The notes below the pieces were generated by a model. The model was not told the DNA's origin and made no database searches. It saw only the letters and a list, made by a program, of their open reading frames with translations. This document shows, piece by piece, positions 20,326 through 31,542 of a stretch of 64,000 nt of DNA. The number at the start of each line of letters is the position of its first letter. Position 1 is the stretch's first letter. Source of the DNA: Coleophoma eucalyptorum (Eukaryota > Ascomycota > Leotiomycetes > Helotiales > Dermateaceae). The position numbers and the translations under genes are program-made. The stretch is taken from NCBI GenBank assembly GCA_026120035.1, contig JALRME010000067.1:1-64000 (forward strand). Direction: 5' to 3'.

Positions 20326-21177
20326 ATGAAAGAAAACATGCACTATGATAGAGGCCTGGTGCAGGGCCCGAAAGAAAAGTTTCAAGAGATTATTGGGGAG
20401 ATGGCATCGATGATGGGCCATTTTGCAGCAGCTCTTTTACAGATATCTCACCCAAAAATCGCAAATGCCATCATCGCTCATAGCTCTGTTACTGAAGATC
20501 CTGTCAAACGGGGGCGCCGAAGCCTTATATACATTTACTGCATGGTCTTTGGCACACAAGAAGAGCGAGAGTATATTTTGAAATCGACTCAAATGGTTCA
20601 TAGCCGAATATCGCCTAGGAACTCTGACGTCGATAATCCAGAATTGCAGCTTTGGATTGCAGCAACAATATATTGGTCGTCAATTACTTCGTATGAGAAC
20701 GTATATGGAAGGTTAAACGATCACGAGGCTGAGGCAGTATATAAGGAATTCTCAATTCTAGCAACAGGACTTAAAAAGGTACCGAAAGAAAAATGGCCAC
20801 GTGATTTAGCAGCCTTTGAAGTATACTGGAAAAGCACTATTTCGTCCTTTACTACCACCGAGGTCTTAGCGGAGACCAAAGCTCTAGCAAAATTTATCAT
20901 GTGGCCTGACGGACTTTTCTTCAAAGCATTTCCGATGTGGCTATTTATGCAAATTTTTGGACATGGAGTAAAGATAATAACCATAGAAATGCTGCCCGAA
21001 AATGTTCGAGTTTTATTTGATATGCCTAGTACAAGATATACCAGATTTGTATATCGAGTAATTATGCGGTTTACTCGGGGGGTTTATCCCCTTCTACCAC
21101 GATGCTTACGAAATATAGTGAAAGACTTTTATATAAATAATATGAGAAAGCGGAAGGAGAAAGGAGACACGTGGTAA
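20326..21177 (+). CDS. mpaB/rubber-oxygenase-type (DUF2236) protein
   Basis: The intronless frame from ATG 20326 gives 283 residues with the ER-bound-oxygenase / MPAB_Lcp_cat pattern: EMASMMGHFAAALLQISHPK near residue 25, RRSLIYIYCMVFGTQEERE near 63, and LQLWIAATIYWSSITSYENV near 108. A basic tail follows. The conserved His residues of the first block (GHFAAALLQISHP) are present; in characterised relatives such histidines bind haem or metal. Mycophenolic-acid MpaB' cleaves a sesquiterpenoid chain, but most fungal relatives are uncharacterised, so the substrate is unknown. There is no lesion. The gene stands alone, with no biosynthetic partner within several kb, and an LTR inserted 30 bp after its stop. 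Confidence 0.8.
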   Translation: MKENMHYDRGLVQGPKEKFQEIIGEMASMMGHFAAALLQISHPKIANAIIAHSSVTEDPVKRGRRSLIYIYCMVFGTQEEREYILKSTQMVHSRISPRNSDVDNPELQLWIAATIYWSSITSYENVYGRLNDHEAEAVYKEFSILATGLKKVPKEKWPRDLAAFEVYWKSTISSFTTTEVLAETKALAKFIMWPDGLFFKAFPMWLFMQIFGHGVKIITIEMLPENVRVLFDMPSTRYTRFVYRVIMRFTRGVYPLLPRCLRNIVKDFYINNMRKRKEKGDTW

Positions 21178-21208
21178 AAAGAAAAAGATTTAGTTGTTGA
21201 GAGACTAC

Positions 21209-21368
21209 TGTCGGAATGTCATTGTCAGGTCAATCACGAGACCTAGTCACATGTTACGCTGTGCGAGGGAGGTATTTATATTCCTCACATAACTTAGATC
21301 ATCTATGAACCAATTTTACACCTGTTGACGTACAAATCGATTCTTACGTTACTTGACATATACCAACA
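21209..21368 (+). repeat. solo LTR, copia type, family A
   Basis: It runs from TGTCGGAATGTC to ACCAACA over 160 bp and contains AGGTCAATCACGAGACCTAG and a GGAGGTATTTATA promoter-like motif. Flanks ACTAC and AGTAC agree at four of five positions as a target duplication. It lies only 31 bp past the oxygenase stop and may supply or disturb its terminator. Confidence 0.88.
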
Positions 21369-21831
21369 AGTACACATCAAACCCAGAAAAATCATGAAAC
21401 TAGAAAACCCAAACCACAGCTGTGGAACCTCAGTGTTACATATGTCACTCCATGGCCTCAGACAGTAGTATTATATTAGTCACCTGAAAGGTTCCATTTA
21501 CTAGGGCATCAACGACCTTAATAATTTTTTAGAAGAAATGCCATCACATCTCACCAGTCAAATCACAATGTTGAAATCAAGCTATGTGACCATGCGACAG
21601 GTACTGGAGGACAGATTTGGTCTGAAATTAGTGATGGTGGATCTGTAAATCCTAGCGATTATTGTCAAAACGTTATTATTAGGAGGTTACTATGGGACCT
21701 CACTTGTTAACGTATGTTGACATATATAACGTGGCTTATGGGGTAACGGTCAATAAAACCCAACTTACAATGTTCAACCCTTTACAACTCAAGTTTTGGG
21801 CTATTAAAACGCCACCAAACGAGTTCATTCA
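21369..21831. other. intergenic
   Basis: No gene was recognised. It separates the LTR from a decayed pogo-like sequence. Confidence 0.5.
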
Positions 21832-22875
21832 GAAGAGGACCTTCAAAAGGCTATACGTGCACTCCAATTTCATACTTTTACATCAGTCTTAGCTGCTGCT
21901 ACCTACTTCCAAGTCTCTAGAACTACACTTCGTCAAAGGATGAAAGGACGAAAAACGCGACGCCAAGCCCACGAAACAGCTTAGATTCTTTCACCAGCAG
22001 AAGAAAATACTAAGTGCAAACTATGTCACCCGATTCCCAGAATTCGAAGGTAGAGAAGAAGGCAGGCTCTCCAAAAGGAGGAAGAAGAAGAAGAAGAGTT
22101 AAATTTCTGCCTCAACAGCGGCTAAGAAGAAGAATCCAGCTATTGTTAAACGCTAGGACTCTCAATCGTCAACAAATACTGTCCCTAGGATTGACGCGCA
22201 TAGCAAAGCCCATTCACCGGCAAAGGGGAAACTACCTGTCTTCTCAGAGGCTTTTCGAATAAAACTGGCTGTGTATCATCATCAGAGCCTTGGTACCTTA
22301 TATTGCTGGTTTCCATGAGATGATGAGGAGCTGTTGGAAAGCGACCCTAGTGTTTGAGGTAATTTAGAGACTATGAAAATGCGATACAAAGCCTGCACAG
22401 CGGATGGAACACCTTTATCTAGATCTATTGAACAAGAATACTCAAAAGTCTATCAAAATAGGCGCTGGAACCTGTAATTGGGCTAGTGATTGTTCGTAAA
22501 GCAAACCCTTCAATATGCACAGCTTTCGTGTTGATGATAGAATAAGTTGTCCTGATAAGCTTGCTGGTGCCAACGACGACAGTGACCGCCGGTGATGGCG
22601 GACTCCCTAGCCTAGCCATAGCAAGGCGATAACTAGCGTTCCCACGACGCACGCCAGACGGGCCTCTGGGCTAAGAAGGATTAGCAATCCAAGAGTATAG
22701 AGCGGAAGTAGCATGAATGAAAGCCCCCCCGGTAGTTACACCCGAAAAGCTGGCAGCCTAACTGAAGGAGGACATCCTGTTTCGACACGTCAAGGCTAAG
22801 AGAGTAGCTCTAGAGCTGACAGCTCGCAAGAGGCGGCGTAGAGTGGCAGCAAAGCAAGAGCAACTCTTCAGCTAA
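21832..22875 (+). pseudogene. decayed transposase-like sequence with a Psq-type helix-turn-helix
   Basis: At 21832-22010 the plus strand encodes EEDLQKAIRALQFHTFTSVL then AAATYFQVSRTTLRQRMKGR, a clear Psq/pogo-type helix-turn-helix, interrupted by a TAG and followed by LSPAEEN. Downstream the frames break up. A basic segment with Lys/Arg runs occurs at about 22060-22260, and a coherent C-terminal end (RHVKAKRVALELTARKRRRR) closes at a TAA at 22873-22875, as in pogo-like proteins. No catalytic block was found between them, so the middle is deleted or scrambled. Confidence 0.6.
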
Positions 22876-24031
22876 ATCTTATTCCTCAAGCAAATGATGT
22901 TTTTTCCGCAAATCCTGTAAGAGTTCAGACTTTGGGGAAAGCGGAACAGCTTCCCCGTTCGCAAAGGCGCTTGCTTTTGAAGCACTGTAGATCTTAATCT
23001 GACCTTGCCTAATGTAGAGTGGCGGCCAGGGAAGGTTATCCTTGCCTCAAGGATTATTGAAATACTCACCCGTCTGTATGGCCATGGTTATTTCTTTATG
23101 ACGTGTTTCAAGGCACACTTTGCTTCCACCAACCGCTTTCAGAGCGATTCGCTATTTCTAAATATTTTGAAGACACCGTTATCAGAGAACAGATCAGAAA
23201 ATGCTTTGTCTATTCCCGCTAATTCTTTGCCGAAAAAGATTATCATGATATGATGATCTTATAATCTTCAGATAATCCACGTTATCTGGGCGATTTCTAA
23301 CTCTAGGGATAATGAAGAGAGGCCCCCTTCAATTTGGCATAATTGGGGGCAGTAATCCATTCGATATACATAATGGAAATTCGAAAAGTTGGGTCAGCGA
23401 TAGCAAGTACTTTTGATTGTAGTTTACCTTGGAGGCATTTGAATGGTTTTCTCTAGGCCAAATTTAGTACATATGAGATTCTCCTTGAAGTCTTCTGACG
23501 CATCAAACTTCGTTTTGGTTTAGTTAAGTAACTCCTATAATATGGATGAATCCTAGCTTTTCGAGGCTTCATAGGCATTATCGTCATACTTCGGCCGTAC
23601 ACACCATCAAGGGAAGATATAGAATGTCTAACCGTGTATTAAGCTGTGCCATTTCCATTTGGGGTCTTCTATCAGTCAAGTGTAGTTTAGCGTGGTTTAA
23701 TATTGAGCGAGAATCTTGATTGATCTCAATGGAAAAGATTGATTGAATAGATTCTGAAACATAGTTTTCTGAATACCAAGAAAAAGTTGGTTATTAGATG
23801 GCATTGCGCCGCTAATTACCTTCGCCGAATTTGAACACCTTTGACAATTGCGCAATCATAATGCTTACTAGAACCGCTCCCTGCAGACACAGTAGCCATC
23901 AGTTTACCTTTAACGTGATACCTCGTATACAGAACTTGATATGATGGATGGGGTAAAGTCTCATCGTTTAAACCGAGGTGCTTCGCTACGCCGGTTTTCG
24001 CACCCTTTATGCTGCAAAGCACTTCTCGCTT
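22876..24031. other. intergenic, no gene recognised
   Basis: Short frames such as 23005-23253 and 23816-24022 have no supporting motif, and the latter has no ATG start. This stretch is downstream of the Zn2Cys6 gene. Confidence 0.5.
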
Positions 24032-25107
24032 CTAAAAGCTTGGCTCGCAATATAGAGGTCCTGCAGCATCCACTTCCCCAAACTGTTTAGGTCCCAGCTG
24101 CACACATATATTTTGGTCTTGTTGCCAGCCTTGATAATGCGAGAGTGAAACCGAGTCAACTGGATGCTGAGGACTAGCTTCAGCCGCTGAGAAGTTGACA
24201 CTATATGTGGTGAGAGGTGGTATGTACATATTCGTCTGCACTATTTGCGGTATCGTAGCATATTCATGTTCAGAATAGTGTTTTGGGATCTGCAAATATG
24301 CTGGGTAAGGCTGCATTGAATTCAAACTTTCCAAATAATTGTAAGATTTTGATCCTTGTGGCACACTCGACCAAGCAGCAAATACTTCTTGAGGACTTTG
24401 ATCGGTGTGATGCCTTGGCCAGGTCTGCAAGGGAGGAAACTCTGGGTTAAGTACATATGGCGCGAATGCCAATGTGACCAGCGATCCTTGTGGTGGTAGA
24501 CGCCAATAGTTCTCTGGTACGTCCGCTTGCCATTCCATCGGTAGTGAAGCTGCATCGGGTGGAATCCAGCCAGTGGAAGCTTGACCATGGTTAAGGGCTC
24601 GTAGTTGCGAAATACCTGCCCTTCATTAGTCGGCGCTTAATCTTAGTTAATTATACACACACCTGTAACATCAATAGGAAAGCTGGTACTTTGGTGTCTC
24701 TTACCCTCGACCCTGTCGTCCTGAGCCGAGCGATTTGAGTATAGATCAAGCGGTTTAACACATGAATTTAAGAAAGAAGTCTTTGATGGTGCTTGGCTAC
24801 TCATACTCTGAGCCTTTGGTCCTCGCTGGGCAGTGTCTAGTTGATCAACACGGCTGTAGCTGCAGTTTTTCCCGAATTTGATGCAGTTACTACAGCCATT
24901 TTGCGTGCTATCTTGGCCTGGGGTGCATTTAATTTTCCGCTTTCGACAATTATCTAATTTAACTGGTTAGCTAAATTTGCGTATATATATTCGTCTGCCC
25001 TCGCAAGTTCAAAGATACTTATTCGTACCACAAGCGACAAGAGCTCTCTTGCCCACCATATTCCTCTTCTTTCCCAAAGCAGCTCGGTCACGGATGACTA
25101 TCGACAT
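24032..25107 (-). CDS. Zn2Cys6 transcription factor, three exons
   Basis: The gene joins 25029-25107, 24663-24953 and 24032-24615 into 317 residues. Intron 1 (75 nt; donor GTACGAAT, branch GCTAACC, acceptor TTAG) splits the zinc cluster. Intron 2 (47 nt; donor GTGTGT, branch ACTAAT, acceptor GCAG) has matching phase. The spliced start is MSIVIRDRAALGKKRNMVGK, and cysteines 26, 29, 36, 47, 50 and 57 form CX2CX6CX10CX2CX6C with a basic CRKRKIKC core, a GAL4-type binuclear cluster with a long central loop. The remaining 250 residues are rich in Pro, Gln, Tyr and Ser and lack the fungal-specific middle domain, so this is a small regulator. Its targets are unknown. It is intact. Confidence 0.85.
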
Positions 25108-26959
25108 ATTTGCTCGATGCTTAAAGGGGGCTGGTGATGGCCCGACTGGTGAAAGGATTAGACAACCTTGATGATAGTCCTAGTATGGAAGTGGTGAATT
25201 TGACTGGCCACTACTTGATAGTAAACCCCGGAATGCAGCGAAAATGCGATAAAGAACAATAAAATTCCAAACTGGTACCATGAAAAAACTAGACTACGGA
25301 TATATATATACCAATGGACCTGAGAATAAGAAATTCGTTCAGGGAATTTGAGAAAAAACAAGTTGTCCAAGCGCAAGTTTTGCGCGGAATTTAGTCAGTT
25401 CATCTGACAGGTATGTATACAAAATGCCAGGGGTTTTTGGTGAGCTAAATAAGTAGCATAAAACTTCTGCACGAGCATGCACTAGATCCTTACCGCTTGT
25501 AACTTGCCTGGAAGGAAGAATCCAGCCCCGGCAGGTGAAATCGGCTGGGGTAGTACACCAACTCGTTCTCCTCATCAGTCTCAGAGAGACCTTATCATCG
25601 AACACAGGCTGTTTTTAGATTGTTCACGTAGAGAATCCTCTTTACTGAGAAAGTATATTTTTATAGCATTATCAAAATCGTAACTGTCTGTACAGGCAAT
25701 TATTGTTCTTCCTGACGTACCTATGGCCTAAAAGCCGACCTTGATCAAGGAAACCTTCGACCTTCCTGATTTGACGCCAACCTGACTGATGTTAATCATG
25801 GAAAATCTAAATCTTCGTCTATCTGCTGCAATAAAAATCTGTCTAGGGCAATCTTATCATGAGAGTCCAGCCGCACACCATTTACGGAACCTGTGAAGCT
25901 GGTTTTCTTGCTTCTGCCACATAATCCAGGTGAGTATAGACCTAAGCTTGGCGGAGGAAACAAGCAGCAGATCGACGCCCGAATTTAAAAGAGAAAGCTA
26001 TTGGTCACTGGCAAGGATATATTCAGTTCTACATGGCTACTAAGTGGGATGAAATCTTACCACTTTCATCTTGATCCCAGCCGTTGGCGAACGTGCGGTA
26101 AGTTGCACACAACCCTTGTATGCTTATGTACCTCTATTGCCTCTCCCCTGCCTTAGTGATAAATTAAATGAATCTGGGCGAGCATGCTTGTTCATACATA
26201 CGTTATTATGGTAGGTCACAACCGGGAACATCTCCAACCATATGATCCCGGCAAATATAAATTTTAACGATGATAGGAGATTGGGTCAAGTAGGATTGAA
26301 GTCCATATCATGAGTCTGATTGAAGAAGAAGACTTGACATGTAAAGCGGCAGGATTTACGCTCAAAGCTGGTGGTAATGTTGTGTAGCGGGCAGTTACTA
26401 GCACCGCTTCTCCACAGAATTATTTCAGCGTTACCAAATATTGTGATATATTGTGAGAAAGAAAGTATCCGAATTGAAAGATGATGTAGACGAGGAGGAT
26501 CAAGCTGAAGCATAAGCTGACCTTCGCGAAGGGCGAAACCGTCTGAAACTGGCATTGATGGCAACCGCGAGGATACATAGAATAGAATTAAAAAATTCTC
26601 AGCCAATAAATTAAGAATGTTGCCTCTCAAGTTTCGAGCTCAGGAATCGAAGCGGTCCTATCATATTGGTGGCTAATATTATGCATGCATAAAGAACAGC
26701 CATATCGCGAAGCAGCTACTTTAACATTCAGCGCAATTGCTGAAAGTTGAAAGCTGCGCAGGAGTTGTGGCTCCTAATCAGATATATACCATTGTACCCC
26801 TTTAACATAATCAAGCTCAGTCTGTCTTCCTTATCCTTGAAAATTCTACAGAATAAAGTCAGTCAACAAGGTTAAAAATAAAAATACTACCTTCATATTT
26901 CGACAATCCTCTCCCGCGTCGACGTTGCCTCTACTTGAAACCACCTGTACGGACATCCC
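25108..26959. other. intergenic; small unsupported frames
   Basis: Upstream region of the Zn2Cys6 gene. Minus-strand frames at 25339-25575 and 26286-26630 have ordinary composition but no recognised motif and no clear splice partners. Nothing repeated was noticed. Confidence 0.45.
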
Positions 26960-28290
26960 ATAACCGAAGATCTCTGCAGAAGTCCCTCAAGGACCTTATA
27001 GGGATACCGGATTATCCCAATATTCTCCTAACTATACTTTAATTGCTAAAAGTCCTAGGCTAAAATATCGTCTAACTTAGATAATCTATCTATACTATCC
27101 TTCTGAGTAAAGGCTAAAGTAAGCCTCAAAGGTATAGACCAGATCATAGTATAGAGCCAAGTACCTATCACAAATAACCTTTTTAATCGGAACAATATTA
27201 CCGCTATTAATAGGGTAACCGGGAATAGGCTATAGTAATCTAGGGAGATAATACTGTAAGTTGTGATATTCCTCTATTTATTACTTGTAGTATATACTAC
27301 CTAGCCAGCTGCTATCGAGAGCGTAATCTACTAATGGATTGGCATATTGCAACAACTAGTAATGGCTAGACTACTAATAAAGTAGGTCTAGATTGGATTA
27401 AGCACTTCGACTATCACATAGGCCTTTGTACGAAAGGTATATATCGGCTCCTAGTCCGCAATAGCCATAAGAGCCACCACTCGACCGAATTCGAGCTCTA
27501 TTGATAGAACCATAATATCATTACACTTTGTATACCTCAGCATTCCTCTTAACTCCTTTAGCCATTAGATGTTGGTTGTTTGGACTATTAAAGGCACAGG
27601 GCCGTTAGATTGAGGCTTTTATTCGAGTCTATATTAACCATATAAGTAAGCTTGAGTTACTATATGGATTCAAAGAGGCATTTATAGATTCTATGACAGA
27701 AAAAACACATACAAGGCGGCTTTATAGGTGCTAGCCTTGTACCATACGATCCAGAGAGAGTCCTATCTAAGCTCAACGTATTGTTACGGGCTTGAATACC
27801 GACTGCCTCCCCTTTAGATACTACCAATCCTTAGGTTTCTAGGACACTATAGAACCCCATTGAAGCAGATTCATAGACTAGTCTTATTAAGACTCGTATT
27901 TATAAGCACCAGAGTGGCTCCCCAACACCAATTTTAGATGCGATAGATCAGTTTACGAAGGGAGCAAAGGCAATAATACACGAAGTAGCACTTCTTCGTA
28001 GCGAGGTCTCTATACTACGTAGAGCAAATAAGGGCTTAAGCAGACGCTGGAGGGCTAAAAAACACGTGTAAAGCTTAGAGGATCCCTTACTATACAAGAT
28101 GGAAAGTATCTATTAGATTAGAAGGCTATTAATAAGCAAGTAGCCCAAGAAACACGCCAGAATAGCTGTCGAATAAGGGGGGCTCCTATGAAGCCACAGT
28201 ACTATAGTGTTTGTGGTAAACCTGGCCATAATACGCGTACCTGTCAAGAAGCTATAGAATCATCTGATTCAGCTATTGCAGATGGCTAAT
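26960..28290 (+). pseudogene. pogo/Fot-type transposase relic, heavily decayed
   Basis: In shifting frames the plus strand still shows DWHIATTSNG, GLDWIKHFDYHIGLCTKGIY, NSHKSHHSTEFELY (relatives have LDGHGSHHS), NIITL, a PLDVGC block with stops in place of His and Gln codons just before it, and GASLVPYDPERVLSKLNVLL. A coiled-coil tail (VALLRSEVSILRRANKGLSR) and a zinc-knuckle end YYSVCGKPGHNTRTC follow, ending in TAA at 28288-28290. The first knuckle Cys is Tyr, a TGT-to-TAT change. Many stops are TAG or TAA at former Gln or Trp codons, as expected from RIP. The N-terminal half is barely recognisable. Confidence 0.75.
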
Positions 28291-29125
28291 TTATAGTGTT
28301 GGTGTTGTCAAATTGAGTTCAAAGGTTGTAGGGTAGTAGAAAGTGATGCACTTGCATATATGGTGCAATCGCTTATAAGATACATTAGTCATTCATTGGT
28401 TGATAGTACTATATGCTATATGAATAATCCTCCTAGAACTTAGCTTCATCAACGGCCTAGCTCTAGGCAAAATGGTTTATTTTCAGTTCGTTCAGAAGTT
28501 CGATAGAAGCTCTATCATATACTGAGCCATCTTGAGTTGCTATAGATTAGAGTTTAGGTGTAGCTATAGATATGACTTGAATGCATCAATGCTGGGTCGC
28601 GGTTCTTCTTGGGTTTCTTCGGAATGGTTATGATAATTGGTTTCCGTTTGTTGATTGATACGTTCTTTCTCAACTAGCGTAAGTTAGCGGAGCATTTTAC
28701 TTACTGTTTGTCATCTGGTTTTGAAATTTGGTACTTCCGCCCGCCCTTCAATATCTGGTTACATTGCTGCGGCTGAGTATTGGTAGACTGTCGAATATTG
28801 GTGGTCAGTTGCATTTCTAGGCATAACAACTATTCGCGTTTCCTGCTTCCTTAAGTGGCAGGCTTTGACAGTAAGAGGCTTTAGCAAATTAGGGTAGTGA
28901 AACTTGATTTGTTTTCAAAGCCATACTTAAACCTTGTTTCCTAACTTAGAGATGAAATAGTTACTCCGTTGAGTCTATTGAAGTGGTACCTCATTATTAC
29001 GAGCCCATCTAATTCTGCGTATAACTTATAATACCTTTCGAGGCTGTTTTTCTCTACTTGCATTCTTATAGCTGGATTTGATGCTGTCATTTTTGATAAA
29101 TATATTATTCTGAATGCTTTCTAAC
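28291..29125. other. intergenic, no gene seen
   Basis: AT-rich sequence between a transposon relic and a solo LTR. Nothing was recognised. Confidence 0.5.
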
Positions 29126-29329
29126 TGTTGGTATCAGTCGAAGCAATATTCGATTCAGATCAGATCAGGAGATCAAAGGGGGTCAATTCAATGTAGTATA
29201 ATAAGTCATGATTTATTCTAAGTGAGTGTGATACGTAGGTAGTATAAATACCACCTATAGCATCATGTGATTGTAAACGAGTGGGTCATGTGAGTATCAG
29301 GTGTTAATCACAGTATCGATATTCCAACA
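29126..29329 (-). repeat. solo LTR, copia type, family B
   Basis: It is 204 bp long. The plus strand starts TGTTGGTATCAG and ends CGATATTCCAACA. A perfect 5-bp target duplication CTAAC flanks it (29121-29125, 29330-29334). The element is the reverse orientation of the copy at 36200. Confidence 0.92.
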
Positions 29330-29668
29330 CTAACTCTTATCTAACTTTAAAAGCCAGAAAATGTTAGAGGACGTGGATTCACTATACAGAGTGCTGTAAA
29401 TGTATCAAGCCAGCCTAAAAGATGACAGACATCTAGCTAACAAACAGTTGAAGTTCTCATTTGCATTACAATAATATCAGACTTTGCTAAAACTTTCATA
29501 TATCTTTGTTTGATACCAAGAGGATACTAAGATGAAATTATGGTGTGGCTCTGTAAGGTAAGGATTTTATTAAACATCTTTACCAGCTGTTCACCTTGCC
29601 AAATTGTCAATCATCTTTAAAACTTCCGTTCCACAATTATCTCTAGTAAATCCATTAGCTTAATGGGT
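29330..29668. other. short intergenic stretch 3' of the chromodomain gene
   Basis: Nothing recognised. Confidence 0.5.
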
Positions 29669-30172
29669 TTAATTAGCTGTATTCCATGAAAACAAATCAT
29701 ACCTAGTCATTTTCTCGGATTGCCACGTGGGTTTATCATAGCATTTCCATTTAATTAGGAGTTTGCGGCCACGCTATATGAATAAATGAGTAAAAAAGAC
29801 AAATATAATGGCTAATATAAAAGCACAAAAACTTACACCAACGTTTTTAGCACCAAGAACGCTTTCGACCTCGAAAATTTCATCGTTGTCCTCACTATTC
29901 TCTCCATTTTCGACATTCTTATTGTCCTCACATTGTTCTTGGGCCGTAACCTTAACCATATGCTGACTCTGGCCTTTATCTTCGATTTTGGGTTTGCTAG
30001 CATCATTTTTGGAACAATTAGTACTACTGTCTTTGTGGATGAAATGCTTTGCTTCATATTCTATTAGTCGAGAACTTGTACTCTCATTGCTATCTACGTG
30101 AAATTTCTCAGGATCGAGAATAATGTTGCTGATGCGTGGATGGAAATCGGTTTTTGTTCGTGGCGAACTCAT
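29669..30172 (-). CDS. small chromodomain protein, two exons
   Basis: Exon 1 (29837-30172) gives 112 codons from ATG 30172. A GTAAGT donor at 29836 and an ATAG acceptor ending at 29774 define a 63-nt intron in phase 0. Exon 2 (29669-29773) adds 34 residues, making 146. The splice joins EIFEVESVLGAKNVG to RGRKLLIKWKCYDKPTWQSE, which together form a chromodomain. Phe100, Trp121 and Tyr124 fall on the three aromatic-cage positions that bind methyl-lysine in HP1-type domains. The first 95 residues are acidic and low complexity. Without splicing, exon 1 would end in a false hydrophobic tail. Proteins of this type bind methylated histone H3; here that is inferred. Origin from a chromoviral integrase is possible but no integrase sequence is nearby. 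Confidence 0.8.
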
Positions 30173-31542
30173 TGCGGCTTGGTTCTTGAGTGACCTAGTA
30201 ACGTGTGCTCAAAGCTGCCTTTGGGCCCAAACGTAGCCATCTTTAATAGAGACTCTGATAGAAATGGGATGACGTGTTGAATATCTTTGTTTCGTTTATT
30301 TCTGAAACCGGCCATCTGTAGATATGGACCCGAAGTAAATCGGCAGTCGTTAAAAGAAAAAGGAGTCAGAATGACAAAGAAGTGACGCGACTGGGAATTA
30401 AGGGTTGCTGACATGCCAAAAGTAAAGTTCTAGGTTGAACCTTGGTCATGGAAAAAAGGATGACATTCAACGTGTGGAACAGTTCGTGTCAAAATAGATC
30501 AACCTAACATATTTCTTAGTGTCAGGGAATATTACGTTGAGGGCAATCAAGTCTCAGGAAGGACTAGGAAACGAAGAACTCTACATACTTGAGTCTCTGT
30601 AATGATATTACTGTACTATACTATTGGATATCATCATATGAGACTCAGTCAATCCTCTTTGTCGGGTATCACAGGTTTCACCATTCGTGGACAGCCGGCC
30701 AGTGGAAGCAAGCCTCACGACGTCTACGAGCTCGTTTTGTGACTTAACTCCAACATCGTCTTCAGTTAGTGACACTGGAATAATCTCCATATCCTGTGTT
30801 GCTTCAAGTTTGTCTTTTTTATATGCTGCTACTATGATCACTCCCTTGCTCTTTCTACACTCTAGCTCAAATTGGGTCTCCAAAACCACCTATGGAGAAG
30901 ATATCACATTGCTATTTGCGATTTGGTGCTGAGTCCTAATCAGGTTGTACCTACTAATATACAACAGCTTTAAGAGATTTATGGATGTCGTTGAGATAAT
31001 ACTAGTAGGTCTTCGTGTAAGATGACGCAACAGGTCGATGTCCCGATAAACGATCTAGAGTTTGATTTCGTAGCAAGAAACTTGATTTTTGCAGCCACTG
31101 CCGGTCTAGGCAAAATTCTCTGACGTCGTGTTGACACATGATTATTTCATGCGCACGTTCCTGCGTTAGAAATGGATTCCGTACATGTCACCATGTAAGT
31201 TAAGGATTATGACATAAAAAAATTCTTATTCCAACTAGTTAGGACTAGATATTGCCTTTATTCGGCATAGGAAAGAATGCGGCAAGAGTTAACACTTGCC
31301 ACATTCCAAGAGCAGTTAACTGTCATCCACGAATCCACCCCCATTCTGTACCTTTTGACTGTTCTTATATCTTCAGGCCCAGATCTCTCTATTACAGTGT
31401 CCGACTGGTGAATGTTGCTCAAACGTTGTGCTCAATCAAGGGGGCTAGAAACTGTCACTTCGGAAGTGGAGGTCGGATATATATATAGGACAGGCCCTTT
31501 TTGAAAATATTATGCTTTCTCTCACACAATTGGTGCTTTAGC
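30173..31542. other. mostly intergenic; one possible exon
   Basis: A minus-strand frame at 30608-30889 follows a plausible 3' splice site (CTCCATAG) and reads LETQFELECRKSKGVIIVAA, which looks like real protein, but no partner exon or family was recognised. A second frame at 30169-30414 overlaps the chromodomain start and is unsupported. Confidence 0.4.

Noticed and set aside
24322..24588. 88-codon minus-strand frame beginning MVKLPLAGFHPMQ
   Set aside because: It is the wrong frame of exon 3 of the Zn2Cys6 gene; the spliced phase selects the other frame.
29774..29836. Apparent C-terminal membrane anchor of the 30172 gene
   Set aside because: The hydrophobic residues are encoded by a 63-nt intron; splicing it out completes a chromodomain.
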